Assembly (NCBI GenBank): GCA_910585895.1
Contig: CAJUHY010000008.1
Span: 14,942 to 78,941, forward strand
DNA from: an uncultured Lachnospiraceae bacterium
GTDB lineage: Bacteria; Bacillota; Clostridia; Lachnospirales; Lachnospiraceae
Direction of reading: 5' to 3'
DNA length: 64,000 nt
Positions within the stretch are counted from its first letter, which is position 1. Each line of letters opens with the position of its first letter. Positions 26,583 through 36,536 of the stretch are shown in pieces. The notes beneath the pieces are model-generated. The model was given only the letters and a program-made list of their open reading frames with translations, was not told the DNA's origin and searched no databases. Both the position numbers and the translations under genes were made by a program.

Positions 26583-27572
26583 TCATCTGGTCTGCAAAAA
26601 TTCATACTCCCTCTGTGCTTCTTCATCCTCCGGGTAATCCTTCACGTAAGACGCCATCTTCTCTTTTGCCTTGGCAAAATCATAGAGGTACTCGTAGCAG
26701 ATAATCTCATTGCGCCGTAAACTTTTGGCGTCTTCCGGCTTTCCTGCTTCCAGCGCCTGTTGAAACAGTTCCAGGGCTTTTTTATATTTTCCTGCTTCCA
26801 GCTGCATTTCTCCCAGGGCAATCATGGTATCCGTATCAGAATCATTCTGCTTTAGATAACTTTCATAGAGGGATTTGGCCTTCTTATCATCTCCCTGCGC
26901 ATCGTAGACCTGTGCCAGATACAACAGCGCCTTGGTATCTCCCATCTTAATTGCCTGATCCAGTTCTTTTCTGGCATTATCATATTCTTCCCGAATCAGG
27001 TAGATATGCCCCCTCTCCCGATAATCCTCGGCAGAACTGCCGGAGAGTTCCAATGCCTTTGCTACCAGCTCTTCCGCCTCACTGTCAAATCCTGCTCCTG
27101 CCAGATTCTCGTAGACAGAGAGGTAGAGTGCATAATTATTGCCGGAAAGCGCCAATGCACTGGCATAATCCCTGCGTGCATTTTCACTGTCCCCCTCCTT
27201 AAGGTACACACAGCCCCGGATAAAATATGCTGTGGCATCTTCATTATCATAATTGATCAGCGCATCACAGGTCGTGATGGCTCCCTTCGTATCTCCGCTG
27301 TTATACTGTGCAGTCGCTTTGTAATAGCAGATGTCCAGTTCCATATCACCGATTACCGCCTGGGATTGGTCCAGGGCTTTCTGAAATGCAGCCACAGCCT
27401 CCTCAAATTTGCCCTCATCCATCTTATTAATGCCCACCTGCCGGTATGCCTGCTGGTTCTCCACTGCCTCCTGGTTGCCCTGACAGCCAGTCAGGCACAT
27501 ACATGCAAACAACACGGCTATGAGCAGAGCTAATCTAACTTGATATATTTTCTTTACCTTCTTAAGCTGCAT
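26583..27572 (-). CDS. TPR-repeat lipoprotein
   Basis: A 329-residue exported lipoprotein. The N-terminus has a basic region, a hydrophobic core and the lipobox LTGC, so it is anchored to the outer face of the membrane. Most of the rest (about 40-325) is a superhelix of tetratricopeptide repeats (for example EGKFEEAVAAFQKALDQ, KYKKALELFQQALE). TPR arrays bind partner proteins; the partner is unknown. The ATG at 27572 follows GGGAGG and overlaps the end of the transporter gene by 11 nt, so the two are translationally coupled. Confidence 0.82.
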   Translation of the reverse strand: MQLKKVKKIYQVRLALLIAVLFACMCLTGCQGNQEAVENQQAYRQVGINKMDEGKFEEAVAAFQKALDQSQAVIGDMELDICYYKATAQYNSGDTKGAITTCDALINYDNEDATAYFIRGCVYLKEGDSENARRDYASALALSGNNYALYLSVYENLAGAGFDSEAEELVAKALELSGSSAEDYRERGHIYLIREEYDNARKELDQAIKMGDTKALLYLAQVYDAQGDDKKAKSLYESYLKQNDSDTDTMIALGEMQLEAGKYKKALELFQQALEAGKPEDAKSLRRNEIICYEYLYDFAKAKEKMASYVKDYPEDEEAQREYEFLQTR

Positions 27573-28521
27573 TTTCTTTGCCTCCCTCTCTCTGCGGAAG
27601 CTGCGCCAGGATGATTGCCACAAACATCAGCACGCAGCCCAAGATTTCCCATGTACTCAGCCTTTGTGATAACAATACCATGCCTGCCAACACGGAAATC
27701 ACCGATTCCAGGCTAAGTATCAAAGATGCCACTGTGGGATTCATCCCCTTCTGCCCCACAATCTGCAGCGTATATGCCACACCGCAGGACATAATTCCTG
27801 CATATAATATAGGCTGCCAGGCGTTGAGGATATCCATTATCCGCGGCTCTTCTGCCGCCGCCATCCCCAGGCCCGACAAAATCCCGCACACAAAAAACTG
27901 AATACAGGACATCTTCACACCGTCTGCGCGCACCGTAAAATAATCTATCACCAGAATATGCACGGAAAACAGCAGCGCACAAATCATCAGTGATATTTCT
28001 CCTTTGCCAATGGGCAGCCAGGAAATAAGCCGTTCCACCTCCATAGTGGAAGTATTGCCTTTGATACACAGGAAATACAAACCAAACAACGCAAACAAAA
28101 CGCCAAACCATACGTTTAGCCCGCATTTTCTGCGCAGGAAAATACCCAGTACCGGCACAATAATAATATAACACGCCGTGATAAAACCCGCTTTGCCCAC
28201 GGAGGTATAGAGTATCCCCATTTGCTGAAAATTGCTTGCCAGACACAGCAAGATACCGCACAAACTTCCGCCCACCAGCAAATCCCTGCGCTCCCTCTTC
28301 TTATCTTGTAAATCTGTCACTGCCCTCTTCTGACTTCCCTGCTGTCTGCCAAGCAACCAGATACAGGGAATCAAAACCAGCCCTCCAAGCAATGAACGCA
28401 CACAGTTAAATGTCAGCGGACCCACATAATCCATGCCTACGCTCTGCGCAACAAACGCCACGCCCCAGATTGTGGCGGTAAGGAGCAGCAACAGTGAATT
28501 TCTTATTTTCATCTTTTCCAT
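27562..28521 (-). CDS. DMT/EamA-family transporter
   Basis: A 319-residue membrane protein with about ten predicted transmembrane segments in two EamA halves (NSLLLLLTATIWGVAFVAQS at the start; GVAYTLQIVGQKGMNPTVAS and LILSLESVISVLAG in the second half). The family exports or imports metabolites such as amino acids; substrate cannot be inferred. It is first in a two-gene unit with the overlapping TPR lipoprotein. A double-hairpin terminator separates it from glgP upstream. Confidence 0.9.
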   Translation of the reverse strand: MEKMKIRNSLLLLLTATIWGVAFVAQSVGMDYVGPLTFNCVRSLLGGLVLIPCIWLLGRQQGSQKRAVTDLQDKKRERRDLLVGGSLCGILLCLASNFQQMGILYTSVGKAGFITACYIIIVPVLGIFLRRKCGLNVWFGVLFALFGLYFLCIKGNTSTMEVERLISWLPIGKGEISLMICALLFSVHILVIDYFTVRADGVKMSCIQFFVCGILSGLGMAAAEEPRIMDILNAWQPILYAGIMSCGVAYTLQIVGQKGMNPTVASLILSLESVISVLAGMVLLSQRLSTWEILGCVLMFVAIILAQLPQREGGKENAA

Positions 28522-28543
28522 ACTGTCTATCCCATCAAATAGA

Positions 28544-28597
28544 ACTGCCGCAAAACAGCCTCGGACAATTCCTGTCCTCCGATGATATTGCGGCAGT
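28544..28597 (-). terminator. Two-stem terminator after glgP
   Basis: ACTGCCGCAA (28544-28553) pairs perfectly with TTGCGGCAGT (28588-28597), enclosing a second stem TCGGA/TCCGA. It lies 17 nt after the glgP stop; on the minus strand TTCTATTT follows. Confidence 0.7.
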
Positions 28598-28614
28598 CCC
28601 TTTATATTCTAGTA

Positions 28615-31083
28615 CTATTTAGACTCCGGCATTTTCACTTTTACTCTGTCTAAATGCCAAATGTCATCTACATATTCCTGAATCGTACGGTCTGACGTAA
28701 ACTTACCGGCATGTGCCACATTGAGCATCGCCATTCTTGCCCAGCCTTTTTCATCCCGGTACGCTTTCTCCACTCTCTCCTGAGCTTCCACATAAGAACG
28801 GAAATCCTTGAGGATAAAGTAAGTATCCGCAAACTGGGTCTCCTTCGTATTCAAAAGGGAATTGTACAATGGGCGGAACAATTCCGGATCATTCCTGGAA
28901 TACATGCCATTAATCAGCTGCATCAATACCTGACGCACATCCTGATCGTTATTAAAAATCTGCATGGGGTCATAATCACGCCTCTGCTCATGCTCAATAA
29001 CCTCCTGGGAACTCATACCGAAAATAAACGCATTCTCTTCTCCCACTTCCTCTACAATCTCCACGTTCGCGCCGTCCATTGTTCCCAGCGTTACCGCACC
29101 ATTTAACATAAACTTCATGTTACCGGTCCCGGATGCCTCCTTGCTTGCCGTAGAAATCTGCTCGGATACGTCTGCCGCTGCAAAAATCCACTCAGCAGTC
29201 GATACCTTGTAATCCTCAATAAATACCACCTTAATCTTACCGCCAATGGATGCATCATTATTGACTACCTCAGCCACGCTGTTAATCAACTTAATCGTCA
29301 GTTTGGCAATGCGGTAACCTGCAGCTGCCTTGGCGCCAAAAATAAAAGTCCTGGGATAGAAATCCATTTCCGGATGTTCTTTAATCTTATTATAAAGGTA
29401 CATTACATGCAGGATATTCAACAGCTGACGCTTATATTCATGGAGACGTTTTACCTGTACGTCAAAAATAGAACGCGGGTCTACTTTCACTCCGTTATGC
29501 TTCTGAATATAATCTGCAAGGCGCAGCTTATTGCGGTATTTGATGTTCATGAACTCCTGCTGTGCTTTCTCATCATCCACATACACAGCTAATTTCTCCA
29601 AATGCGGCAGATTCGTTACCCAATCGTTGCCGATATATTTATTGACCCACTCAGCCAAGAGCGGATTGCCATGATAGAGGAATCTCCTCTGCGTAATTCC
29701 GTTAGTCTTATTGTTGAATTTCTCCGGGAACATCACGTAGAAATCATGCAGCTCCTGGTTCTTTAATATCTCTGTATGCAGCCTTGCCACACCATTGACG
29801 GAACAGCCCGCAGCAATTGCAAGATGCGCCATTTTCACCTGGCCATCGTAAATGATTGCCATTTTCTGCACCTTATTGCGGTCTCCTGGGAACTTTTTCT
29901 CAATGTCCAGAATAAAGCGGCGGTTAATTTCCTCCACAATCTGGTAAATTCTCGGCAGCAGTCTGGAAAAGATTTCAATCGGCCATTTCTCCAATGCCTC
30001 TGACATAATTGTGTGGTTGGTATAAGCGCAGGTATGCGTAGTAATCTCCCACGCCTCATCCCATTCCATGCCCTCCTCATCCAGAAGGATACGCATAAGC
30101 TCAGCTACTGCTACTGTAGGATGTGTATCGTTCAGCTGGATTGCTACCTTCTCCGGCAGTCTGTGCAAATCGGTATGGTGTTTCTTATAACGCGCAATCG
30201 CACGCTGTACGCTGGCTGACACAAAGAAATACTGCTGTTTCAGACGCAGTTCTTTTCCCTGAATGTGGTTGTCATTGGGATAGAGCACTTCCACAAGGTT
30301 CCGGGCAAGATTCTCCTGCTCTACCGCTTTCTTATAATCTCCCTTGTCAAACGCATCCAGCTCAAAATATTCTTCTGGCTCTGCATCCCAGGCAATCAGC
30401 ACGTTGACCATATTGTTGTTATATCCGAGTACCGGCATGTCATAAGGTACGGCGCGTACGGACTGATAACCTTCATGGATAAACTTCATTTTTCCGTTAC
30501 CACCCATCTCAGAACGCACATAACCGCCGAATTTGACCTGGAACGTGTGCTCCGGACGGCGCAGTTCAAAAGGATAGCCATCTTTCAGCCAGTTATCCGG
30601 CACTTCCACCTGGAAGCCATTATCAATTTTCTGGCGGAACAGTCCATAACGGTAACGGATTCCGCAGCCATACGCAGGATAACCCAGAGTAGATAAAGAT
30701 TCCATAAAACAGGCTGCAAGACGACCCAAACCGCCATTTCCCAATGCAGGGTCCGGCTCCTGGTCTTCAATTACATTCAAATCAAATCCAATTTCTTCCA
30801 GCGCTTCCTTCACTTCTGTATAAGCAGTCATGTTAATCAGGTTATTGCCCAAAGCCCTTCCCATAAGGAACTCCATGGACATATAGTACAGAATCTTGGG
30901 GTCTTCCTCATCAAATGTCTTCTGTGTGGCAAGCCACTGGTCAATAATTACATTTTTGACCGCATTGGACACCGCCTGATATACCTCCTGCTGGGAAGCC
31001 TCCTCCAAGGTCTTGCGGTAGAGATTCTTTACGTTGTTTTTAATTTCCTGAATGAATTTTTCCTTGTCAATTATCCTTTTCAT
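28615..31083 (-). CDS. glgP: Glycogen/starch/maltodextrin phosphorylase
   Basis: GlgP releases glucose-1-phosphate from alpha-1,4-glucan with phosphate and pyridoxal phosphate. The 822-residue product has the usual bacterial length. Landmarks: DPALGNGGLGRLAACFMES near residue 90, QLNDTHP, TTHTCAYTNHTI, the substrate loop, KRLHEYKRQLLN, and the pyridoxal-phosphate Lys in EASGTGNMKFMLNGA. The start at 31083 (MKRIIDKEKF) is chosen because AAGGAG lies 6-7 nt upstream; longer readings would run into the ileS side. It is preceded by ileS and appears to stand alone, with no glgC/D/A nearby. Confidence 0.96.
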   Translation of the reverse strand: MKRIIDKEKFIQEIKNNVKNLYRKTLEEASQQEVYQAVSNAVKNVIIDQWLATQKTFDEEDPKILYYMSMEFLMGRALGNNLINMTAYTEVKEALEEIGFDLNVIEDQEPDPALGNGGLGRLAACFMESLSTLGYPAYGCGIRYRYGLFRQKIDNGFQVEVPDNWLKDGYPFELRRPEHTFQVKFGGYVRSEMGGNGKMKFIHEGYQSVRAVPYDMPVLGYNNNMVNVLIAWDAEPEEYFELDAFDKGDYKKAVEQENLARNLVEVLYPNDNHIQGKELRLKQQYFFVSASVQRAIARYKKHHTDLHRLPEKVAIQLNDTHPTVAVAELMRILLDEEGMEWDEAWEITTHTCAYTNHTIMSEALEKWPIEIFSRLLPRIYQIVEEINRRFILDIEKKFPGDRNKVQKMAIIYDGQVKMAHLAIAAGCSVNGVARLHTEILKNQELHDFYVMFPEKFNNKTNGITQRRFLYHGNPLLAEWVNKYIGNDWVTNLPHLEKLAVYVDDEKAQQEFMNIKYRNKLRLADYIQKHNGVKVDPRSIFDVQVKRLHEYKRQLLNILHVMYLYNKIKEHPEMDFYPRTFIFGAKAAAGYRIAKLTIKLINSVAEVVNNDASIGGKIKVVFIEDYKVSTAEWIFAAADVSEQISTASKEASGTGNMKFMLNGAVTLGTMDGANVEIVEEVGEENAFIFGMSSQEVIEHEQRRDYDPMQIFNNDQDVRQVLMQLINGMYSRNDPELFRPLYNSLLNTKETQFADTYFILKDFRSYVEAQERVEKAYRDEKGWARMAMLNVAHAGKFTSDRTIQEYVDDIWHLDRVKVKMPESK

Positions 31084-31163
31084 AGCCATCTCCTTTTTCT
31101 CTGGTACACGCCTGTTAGACAAGCAGGACCATCTCTGTCTTGACAACATTTTGTTCCTGTTCG

Positions 31164-34100
31164 CTATATTTTTTCTACTCCGAGTACCACATGTTCTCCA
31201 TTGATATTCCATTCCTTCTCGTATCCTTTTATCTGCGTGCTGTCAATGTCCTCGGCAAGCACCTCAGACTGTATCTGCGCACCATGCTTACGAAAGACGG
31301 TGTCAATCTTTTCTTCTGCCTGATAAGAAACGGTAATCTTATCCATCACCTCAAAGCCGGCTTCCTTACGCATAGTTTGAATCTTACTGATAAGTTCGCG
31401 CACAAAGCCTTCCTCAATAAGTTCCGGTGTCAGATTGGTATCAAGAACCACGGTTACTTCATTATCTCCCTCTGTCACATAGCCTTCCTGCTGGGTCATG
31501 GTAATCAGAAGATCCTCTTCACATAATACAACTTCTGCATCTACACTGTCAAGTGCAAGACTGCCCTTCTCTTTTAACTCTGCGTACGCCTTGTTGCCGT
31601 CAAGCTCACTTAACGCCTGCTGAATCTGTTTTAAGTACTTGCCGTATTTGGGTCCTACCGTGCGCAGCTGCGGCTTAAAGGTATAATCTGTAAAGCTGCT
31701 GACGTCTTCTGTAAATTGCACATTCTTTACATTCAACTCGTCTTCAATGATTTCTTGGAAAAACTCCGGCAGCCCATAAGGCGCTTTGACGAACATTTTG
31801 CCAATTGGCTGGCGGTTCTTAATATTGGCATTGTTGCGGCAGGCTCTGCCCATCACCACAATTTTCAGTACGGCATCCATGTTCTTTTCCAGTTCTTTAT
31901 CCACCATAGACGTATCTGCCACCGGGAAGTCGCACAGATGGACGCTCACTGGCGAAGATTTATCAATGCTGCACACAAGATTGCGGTAAATATCCTCTGT
32001 CATAAAGGGTATCATCGGAGCTGCCAGCTTGCTCACAGTTACCAGTGCAGTATATAAGGTCATATATGCATTAATCTTATCCTGCTCCATACCCTTTGCC
32101 CAGAAACGCTCCCTGCTTCTTCTGACATACCAGTTACTCATATCTTCCACAAACTCCTGCAGCGCCCTGGCAGCTTCAGGTATCCGGTAATTGCCCAAAT
32201 CTTCGTCCACTTCCGTCACCAGCGTATTCAATTTGGACAGGAGCCATTTATCCATTACGGATAATTTATCGTATTCCAATTTATATTTTGTCGCATCAAA
32301 CTCATCAATATTGGCATAGAGAATAAAGAATGCATAGGTATTCCACAGCGTTCCCATAAATTTACGCTGCCCTTCCTGCACGGCCTTGCCATGGAACCGG
32401 TTCGGCAGCCATGGTGCGGAATTAATGTAGAAATACCAGCGGATGGCATCCGCTCCATAAGTCTCCAAGGCATCAAAGGGGTCTACGGCGTTGCCCTTGG
32501 ACTTACTCATCTTCTGCCCATTCTCATCCTGCACATGCCCCAGGACAATAACATTCTCGTACGGCGCCTTGTTAAACAGCAGTGTAGATTCCGCCAGCAA
32601 CGAATAGAACCATCCGCGGGTCTGGTCAACAGCCTCTGAGATAAACTGTGCCGGGAACTGATGCTCAAAGAGTTCTTTATTCTCAAATGGATAGTGATGC
32701 TGTGCAAAAGGCATGGCCCCGGAATCAAACCAGCAGTCAATTACCTCCGGCACACGATGCATCTGCTTGCCGCACTGCGGGCATTTGATAGTCACCGCAT
32801 CAATATAAGGGCGATGCAGCTCAATTTCCTCCGGGCAGTTATCGGACATCTCTTTCAGTTCCGCGATGCTGCCGATGGAATGCATATGACCGCACCCGCA
32901 CTCCCAGATATTCAGCGGTGTTCCCCAGTAACGATTACGGGAAATTCCCCAATCCTGCACATTTTCCAGCCAGTCGCCGAACCGTCCCTTGCCGATACTC
33001 TCAGGTATCCAGTGAATCGTATTATTGTTGCGGATTAAATCTTCCTTAACTGCTGTCATCTTGATGAACCAGGATTCCCGCGCATAGTAGATGAGCGGCG
33101 TGTCGCAGCGCCAGCAATGGGGATATTCATGCTCAAACTTAGGCGCATCAAACAATAATTTCTGGTCCTCCAAATCCTGCAGAATCATCAGGTCTGCTTT
33201 TTTACAGAAAACACCTGCATAAGGCGTACCTTCAGTCAATTCTCCCTTGCCGTTCACAAACTGCACGAAAGGCAAATCATAATCCCTGCCCACTTTAGAA
33301 TCATCTTCACCGAATGCCGGCGCGATATGGACGATTCCGGTACCGTCCGTCATCGTAACATAAGTATTGCAGGTAACAAAGTGTGCTTTCTTATGCTGCT
33401 TCGCTGCCGCCTCTCCAGTACAGGCAAATAAAGGCTCATATTCCCTGTATTCCAAATCCTTGCCTTTATATGTCTCTAAGACCTCATAGGCTTTCTCACC
33501 GGCTGCCTGCTGTTCCTTATCCAGCAAAGTGGACAATACTTTATCCAACAACGCCTCCGCCATATAATAAGTATAGCCGTCAACTGCCTTTACTTTGCAG
33601 TAAGTCTCATCAGGATGCATACAGAGCGCAAGGTTTGAGGGCAGCGTCCAGGGCGTAGTCGTCCATGCCAGGAAATAGGCGTCCTCGCCTACTGCTTTGA
33701 AACGGACAATCGCCGAACGCTCTTTCACAGTCTTATACCCCTGTGCCACCTCCTGTGCGGACAAAGGCGTCCCGCAGCGCGGACAGTAAGGTACAATCTT
33801 AAATCCTTTATAGAGTAATTTTTTATCCCAGATTTCTTTCAATGCCCACCACTCTGACTCGATGAAATCATTGTGGTAGGTAACATAGGGGTTGTCCATG
33901 TCCGCCCAGAAACCAACCGTACCGGAGAAATCCTCCCACATACCCTTGTATTTCCAGACGCTCTCTTTACATTTATCTATAAATGGTTCTAATCCGTATT
34001 CTTCAATCTGCTCTTTGCCGTCCAATCCCAGCAGCTTCTCCACTTCCAGCTCTACCGGAAGCCCATGGGTATCCCAGCCCGCCTTACGCGGAACCATCTT

Positions 34101-34328
34101 ACCCTTCATGGTCTGGTATCTCGGTATCATGTCTTTGATAACACGAGTCAGTACATGACCGATATGCGGTTTGCCGTTTGCCGTAGGCGGTCCATCGTAA
34201 AACGTATAGGTCTCGCCGTCCTTCCGGTTGTCCATGCTCTTCCTAAAAATATCCTGCTCTTTCCAGAATTGCTCTGTCTGCTTTTCTCTTTCCACAAAGT
34301 TTAAATTCGTCTCGACTTTGCTATACAT
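31164..34328 (-). CDS. ileS: Isoleucyl-tRNA synthetase
   Basis: IleS charges tRNA-Ile. The 1054-residue class I synthetase has the PHIGHVL (HIGH) motif near residue 56, the editing domain with GWDTHGLPVE and WTTTPWTLPSN, and KMSKSKGN. The C-terminal anticodon-binding part ends without the zinc-finger of the long bacterial type. Length and sequence style (FYDGPPTANGKPH) match the IleS2, eukaryote-like type. Two adjacent ATGs (34331, 34328) follow AAAGGAG; the second has better spacing. The leader from the promoter is only some 25 nt, too short for a T-box, so tRNA-responsive control is not expected here. Confidence 0.97.
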   Translation of the reverse strand: MYSKVETNLNFVEREKQTEQFWKEQDIFRKSMDNRKDGETYTFYDGPPTANGKPHIGHVLTRVIKDMIPRYQTMKGKMVPRKAGWDTHGLPVELEVEKLLGLDGKEQIEEYGLEPFIDKCKESVWKYKGMWEDFSGTVGFWADMDNPYVTYHNDFIESEWWALKEIWDKKLLYKGFKIVPYCPRCGTPLSAQEVAQGYKTVKERSAIVRFKAVGEDAYFLAWTTTPWTLPSNLALCMHPDETYCKVKAVDGYTYYMAEALLDKVLSTLLDKEQQAAGEKAYEVLETYKGKDLEYREYEPLFACTGEAAAKQHKKAHFVTCNTYVTMTDGTGIVHIAPAFGEDDSKVGRDYDLPFVQFVNGKGELTEGTPYAGVFCKKADLMILQDLEDQKLLFDAPKFEHEYPHCWRCDTPLIYYARESWFIKMTAVKEDLIRNNNTIHWIPESIGKGRFGDWLENVQDWGISRNRYWGTPLNIWECGCGHMHSIGSIAELKEMSDNCPEEIELHRPYIDAVTIKCPQCGKQMHRVPEVIDCWFDSGAMPFAQHHYPFENKELFEHQFPAQFISEAVDQTRGWFYSLLAESTLLFNKAPYENVIVLGHVQDENGQKMSKSKGNAVDPFDALETYGADAIRWYFYINSAPWLPNRFHGKAVQEGQRKFMGTLWNTYAFFILYANIDEFDATKYKLEYDKLSVMDKWLLSKLNTLVTEVDEDLGNYRIPEAARALQEFVEDMSNWYVRRSRERFWAKGMEQDKINAYMTLYTALVTVSKLAAPMIPFMTEDIYRNLVCSIDKSSPVSVHLCDFPVADTSMVDKELEKNMDAVLKIVVMGRACRNNANIKNRQPIGKMFVKAPYGLPEFFQEIIEDELNVKNVQFTEDVSSFTDYTFKPQLRTVGPKYGKYLKQIQQALSELDGNKAYAELKEKGSLALDSVDAEVVLCEEDLLITMTQQEGYVTEGDNEVTVVLDTNLTPELIEEGFVRELISKIQTMRKEAGFEVMDKITVSYQAEEKIDTVFRKHGAQIQSEVLAEDIDSTQIKGYEKEWNINGEHVVLGVEKI

Positions 34329-34357
34329 CATGATTCTCCTTTCGTGCGATTGTTCAA

Positions 34358-34387
34358 ATTATAAATCCTGCCCTTCCCTTTTGTCAA
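34358..34387 (-). promoter_or_regulatory. ileS promoter inside an inverted repeat
   Basis: Minus-strand -35 TTGACA (34382-34387), 18-nt spacer, -10 TATAAT (34358-34363), both consensus. The region also forms a long inverted repeat (AATCCTGCCCT and AGGGCAGGATT) with the -35 in its loop; on the plus strand it ends in TTTT. Confidence 0.7.
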
Positions 34388-34512
34388 GGGAGGGCAGGAT
34401 TTTATCGTGAAAAAGGGTAACAATACGGAAGACAAATACATGTGGCAATAGAATTCCAAATATGTTAGAATATGAACCAAAGGAAGACTTATTATACAAG
34501 GAGGTGAATAAT

Positions 34513-34689
34513 ATGCCAACAAATGAAAAAGAACTAAATGCTGCTCTTTTCGACCAGCTGACATTAGTTGAACGGATTGAGAGACAAGTGCAAAAGGGCG
34601 ACCTTGAAACAGTAAAAGAAGAAATCGAAATCCTAAAAAAGGAAATTAACCGCAAGCTTTACCAACAACCGCCTCTAAAAAGTGAATAG
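34513..34689 (+). CDS. Small hypothetical protein
   Basis: A 58-residue hydrophilic, helix-rich protein (MPTNEKELNAALFDQLTLVE, then a charged helix and QQPPLKSE tail). AAGGAGGTG lies ideally before ATG 34513, and a strong terminator follows 6 nt after the stop. That gives good support for a real one-gene unit despite its size. No signal peptide or known motif; function unknown. A coiled-coil adaptor or regulator is possible. Confidence 0.65.
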   Translation: MPTNEKELNAALFDQLTLVERIERQVQKGDLETVKEEIEILKKEINRKLYQQPPLKSE

Positions 34690-34694
34690 CAATT

Positions 34695-34722
34695 AAGAGG
34701 ATGCCAAGCGGCATCCTCTTTG
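34695..34722 (+). terminator. Terminator after the small gene at 34513
   Basis: AAGAGGATGCC, loop AAGC, GGCATCCTCTT (34695-34720), then T. Perfect stem; it also lies just after the convergent anti-sigma gene end (34738). Confidence 0.85.
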
Positions 34723-34737
34723 CGCAAACATCATCTG

Positions 34738-35874
34738 TCACTTATCCGCAATTTCTTCTTTCACTAAATCGTAATGTACGCCGTCAATTTCTATACCGGT
34801 CAGTTCATTGGGGTCGTCTATCGGCATAATCCTTTCCCAATTCTCGCTATCCACATTAAAATGCCCTGCAGAAATCAGGAAATCAGAACCTGAAACTGTA
34901 TTTTCCGCTTCATATAATTGCGACCAGGCATAACCCATTTCTAATGTTGAACCATCTTTCATCTTAAATGCCATCGGAATCCCATCTCGATACACAAAAT
35001 CTTCGTTATCTCCTTTCTCTGCCAAAAATCCTTCACTGTATTCTTGCCACAACATTCCTTCTTCAAACCAATACTTGTGCGTTCCATAATCCTTGCCAAA
35101 CAGCGCATAGGACAGCTTGGAAACAACCAGATATTCCGGCTCATAATATTCACTAGGGGACTTATCGCCTACTAACCGGTAGGAAACGGTATCAAGATTG
35201 CTGATTACCTTTACTTTGCCAATCCCCTGGCTTCTGTACATGGGATAGAACATTGTCATAGTTTCATTTTTAAGGGGAAAGCTTCCGCTGTCGTTCTCAA
35301 AAGAAAAAGCAAAATATCTTGCTTTCTCCGTTGCCAGCTCCTTTTGTTCATGCAGATTACATCCTCCTATGACCGTCTTATTCCCATCGTCAGCCACCAC
35401 CGTTATAGAAGAATTATAATCATCATCAGTAGCATACGATGTAAACCTTATGCTATTTACATCAAATTCCTGCTCTTTCAGCCATTGCTCCCCTTCTGCA
35501 TCTAACGCCTCATAACAGATGGTACAGTATGTGCAGGCGCCATCGGAAATCATCTCCTGTATCTTCATCCTGACATGACCGTATTTACCCTCGTCCTCAT
35601 AGACATTGGGCACAATGTCCTGTTTGATATCCGCATTGGCATAGAAAAATTCCTTTACCAATCCCGTTATCTGGTCCGCCCAGCTTGTCTGAGGAATCAA
35701 GGCAACAAATACAAGTACTGCAGCTGCAATGCTGGCTGCCATTTTCAGTCCAACCCATTTGTTCTGCTTCTTCTCACCTTTAGCAGCTATCCTTTCAATC
35801 TCTTCCCACACCCAGTCCTGTGTTTCCTTCCCGGGCAGTATTTCTTTCTGCATTTTCCTGTAATCCAACCTCAT
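34738..35874 (-). CDS. Membrane-anchored anti-sigma-factor-like protein (DUF4179 type)
   Basis: A 378-residue protein with a cytoplasmic N-terminus (about 1-45), one transmembrane segment (MAASIAAAVLVFVALIPQ, about 46-64) and a large extracytoplasmic part. Position and layout match the DUF4179 proteins that pair with ECF sigma factors. It starts with ATG at 35874 immediately after the sigma gene stop, so the two are translationally coupled. By analogy it should hold the sigma factor inactive until an envelope signal arrives; the signal is unknown. The outer domain contains a CTYC motif that might sense redox or bind metal, which is only a guess. Confidence 0.75.
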   Translation of the reverse strand: MRLDYRKMQKEILPGKETQDWVWEEIERIAAKGEKKQNKWVGLKMAASIAAAVLVFVALIPQTSWADQITGLVKEFFYANADIKQDIVPNVYEDEGKYGHVRMKIQEMISDGACTYCTICYEALDAEGEQWLKEQEFDVNSIRFTSYATDDDYNSSITVVADDGNKTVIGGCNLHEQKELATEKARYFAFSFENDSGSFPLKNETMTMFYPMYRSQGIGKVKVISNLDTVSYRLVGDKSPSEYYEPEYLVVSKLSYALFGKDYGTHKYWFEEGMLWQEYSEGFLAEKGDNEDFVYRDGIPMAFKMKDGSTLEMGYAWSQLYEAENTVSGSDFLISAGHFNVDSENWERIMPIDDPNELTGIEIDGVHYDLVKEEIADK

Positions 35875-35876
35875 AT

Positions 35877-36401
35877 TCACCACGCCTTTCTTACCTTTTC
35901 CTGCTGTTCATTTTCTGGAAATGTAACCGCGCATTCTTTGCCCTCCAGTTCCAACCGCAGTATTTTCCGCGCCTTTGCCAGACGACTTCTCACAGTGGAA
36001 GCATTGACACGAAGCATCTTGGCAATCTCTTCACTGTGATATCCCTCAAAATAATATAAATACACCGGCAAACGGTATTTCTCTTCCAGCTCCTGCACCA
36101 TCCGAAGCAGCAGATTATCCGATTCCACTTTTCCCTTATCATGAACAGCCGCATCATAGGCAACCTGCTTTTTGCGCCAGCATTTCCTGAGCTGGCTTTT
36201 GCAGCAGTTTGATGCCGTCACAATCAGCCATGCCCTGGCTTTTTCTTCATCCTCATAAGCAAACTTCCCCTGCAGCAGCCGCAGAAATGTTTCCTGAACC
36301 ATGTCACAGGCATCCGCCTGGTTTTTCATATAGAGAAAGCAGACGCTGTACACTGCAGCAAAATATTTATTATACAATTCCTCTGCACTTTTGACCTGCA
36401 T
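35877..36401 (-). CDS. ECF-type RNA polymerase sigma factor
   Basis: A 174-residue sigma-70 family protein containing only regions 2 and 4. Region 2: LYNKYFAAVYSVCFLYMKN, then DACDMVQETFLRLL. Region 4 helix-turn-helix: YLYYFEGYHSEEIAKMLRVN, then STVRSRLAKARKIL. GAAGGAGTGAGG before ATG 36401 fixes the start. The anti-sigma-like membrane protein follows directly. A catabolite-repression-like palindrome (36471-36484) lies 70 nt upstream, which would tie this envelope-response system to sugar supply. Target genes are not evident in the window. Confidence 0.92.
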   Translation of the reverse strand: MQVKSAEELYNKYFAAVYSVCFLYMKNQADACDMVQETFLRLLQGKFAYEDEEKARAWLIVTASNCCKSQLRKCWRKKQVAYDAAVHDKGKVESDNLLLRMVQELEEKYRLPVYLYYFEGYHSEEIAKMLRVNASTVRSRLAKARKILRLELEGKECAVTFPENEQQEKVRKAW

Positions 36402-36470
36402 GTTCCTCACTCCTTCCTTCCAGGGACTGTCCATTGGTACTTAAGCATGGCGGCAATTCCTGTTTTTATC

Positions 36471-36484
36471 TGTAAACGCTTACA
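36471..36484. promoter_or_regulatory. cre-like catabolite-repression site
   Basis: TGTAAACGCTTACA fits the CcpA cre consensus TGWNANCGNTNWCA and is nearly palindromic. It is 70 nt upstream of the ECF sigma factor start, just after a TATATA stretch on the minus strand. Binding is inferred from the consensus only. Confidence 0.55.
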
Positions 36485-36536
36485 TATATAAAACTCCTCA
36501 GGAAGACATTTTGTCCACGGAAAAAGAAAAAATTTA

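Noticed and set aside
34329..34357. T-box leader for ileS
   Set aside because: The consensus promoter leaves a leader of about 25 nt, with no room for a T-box.
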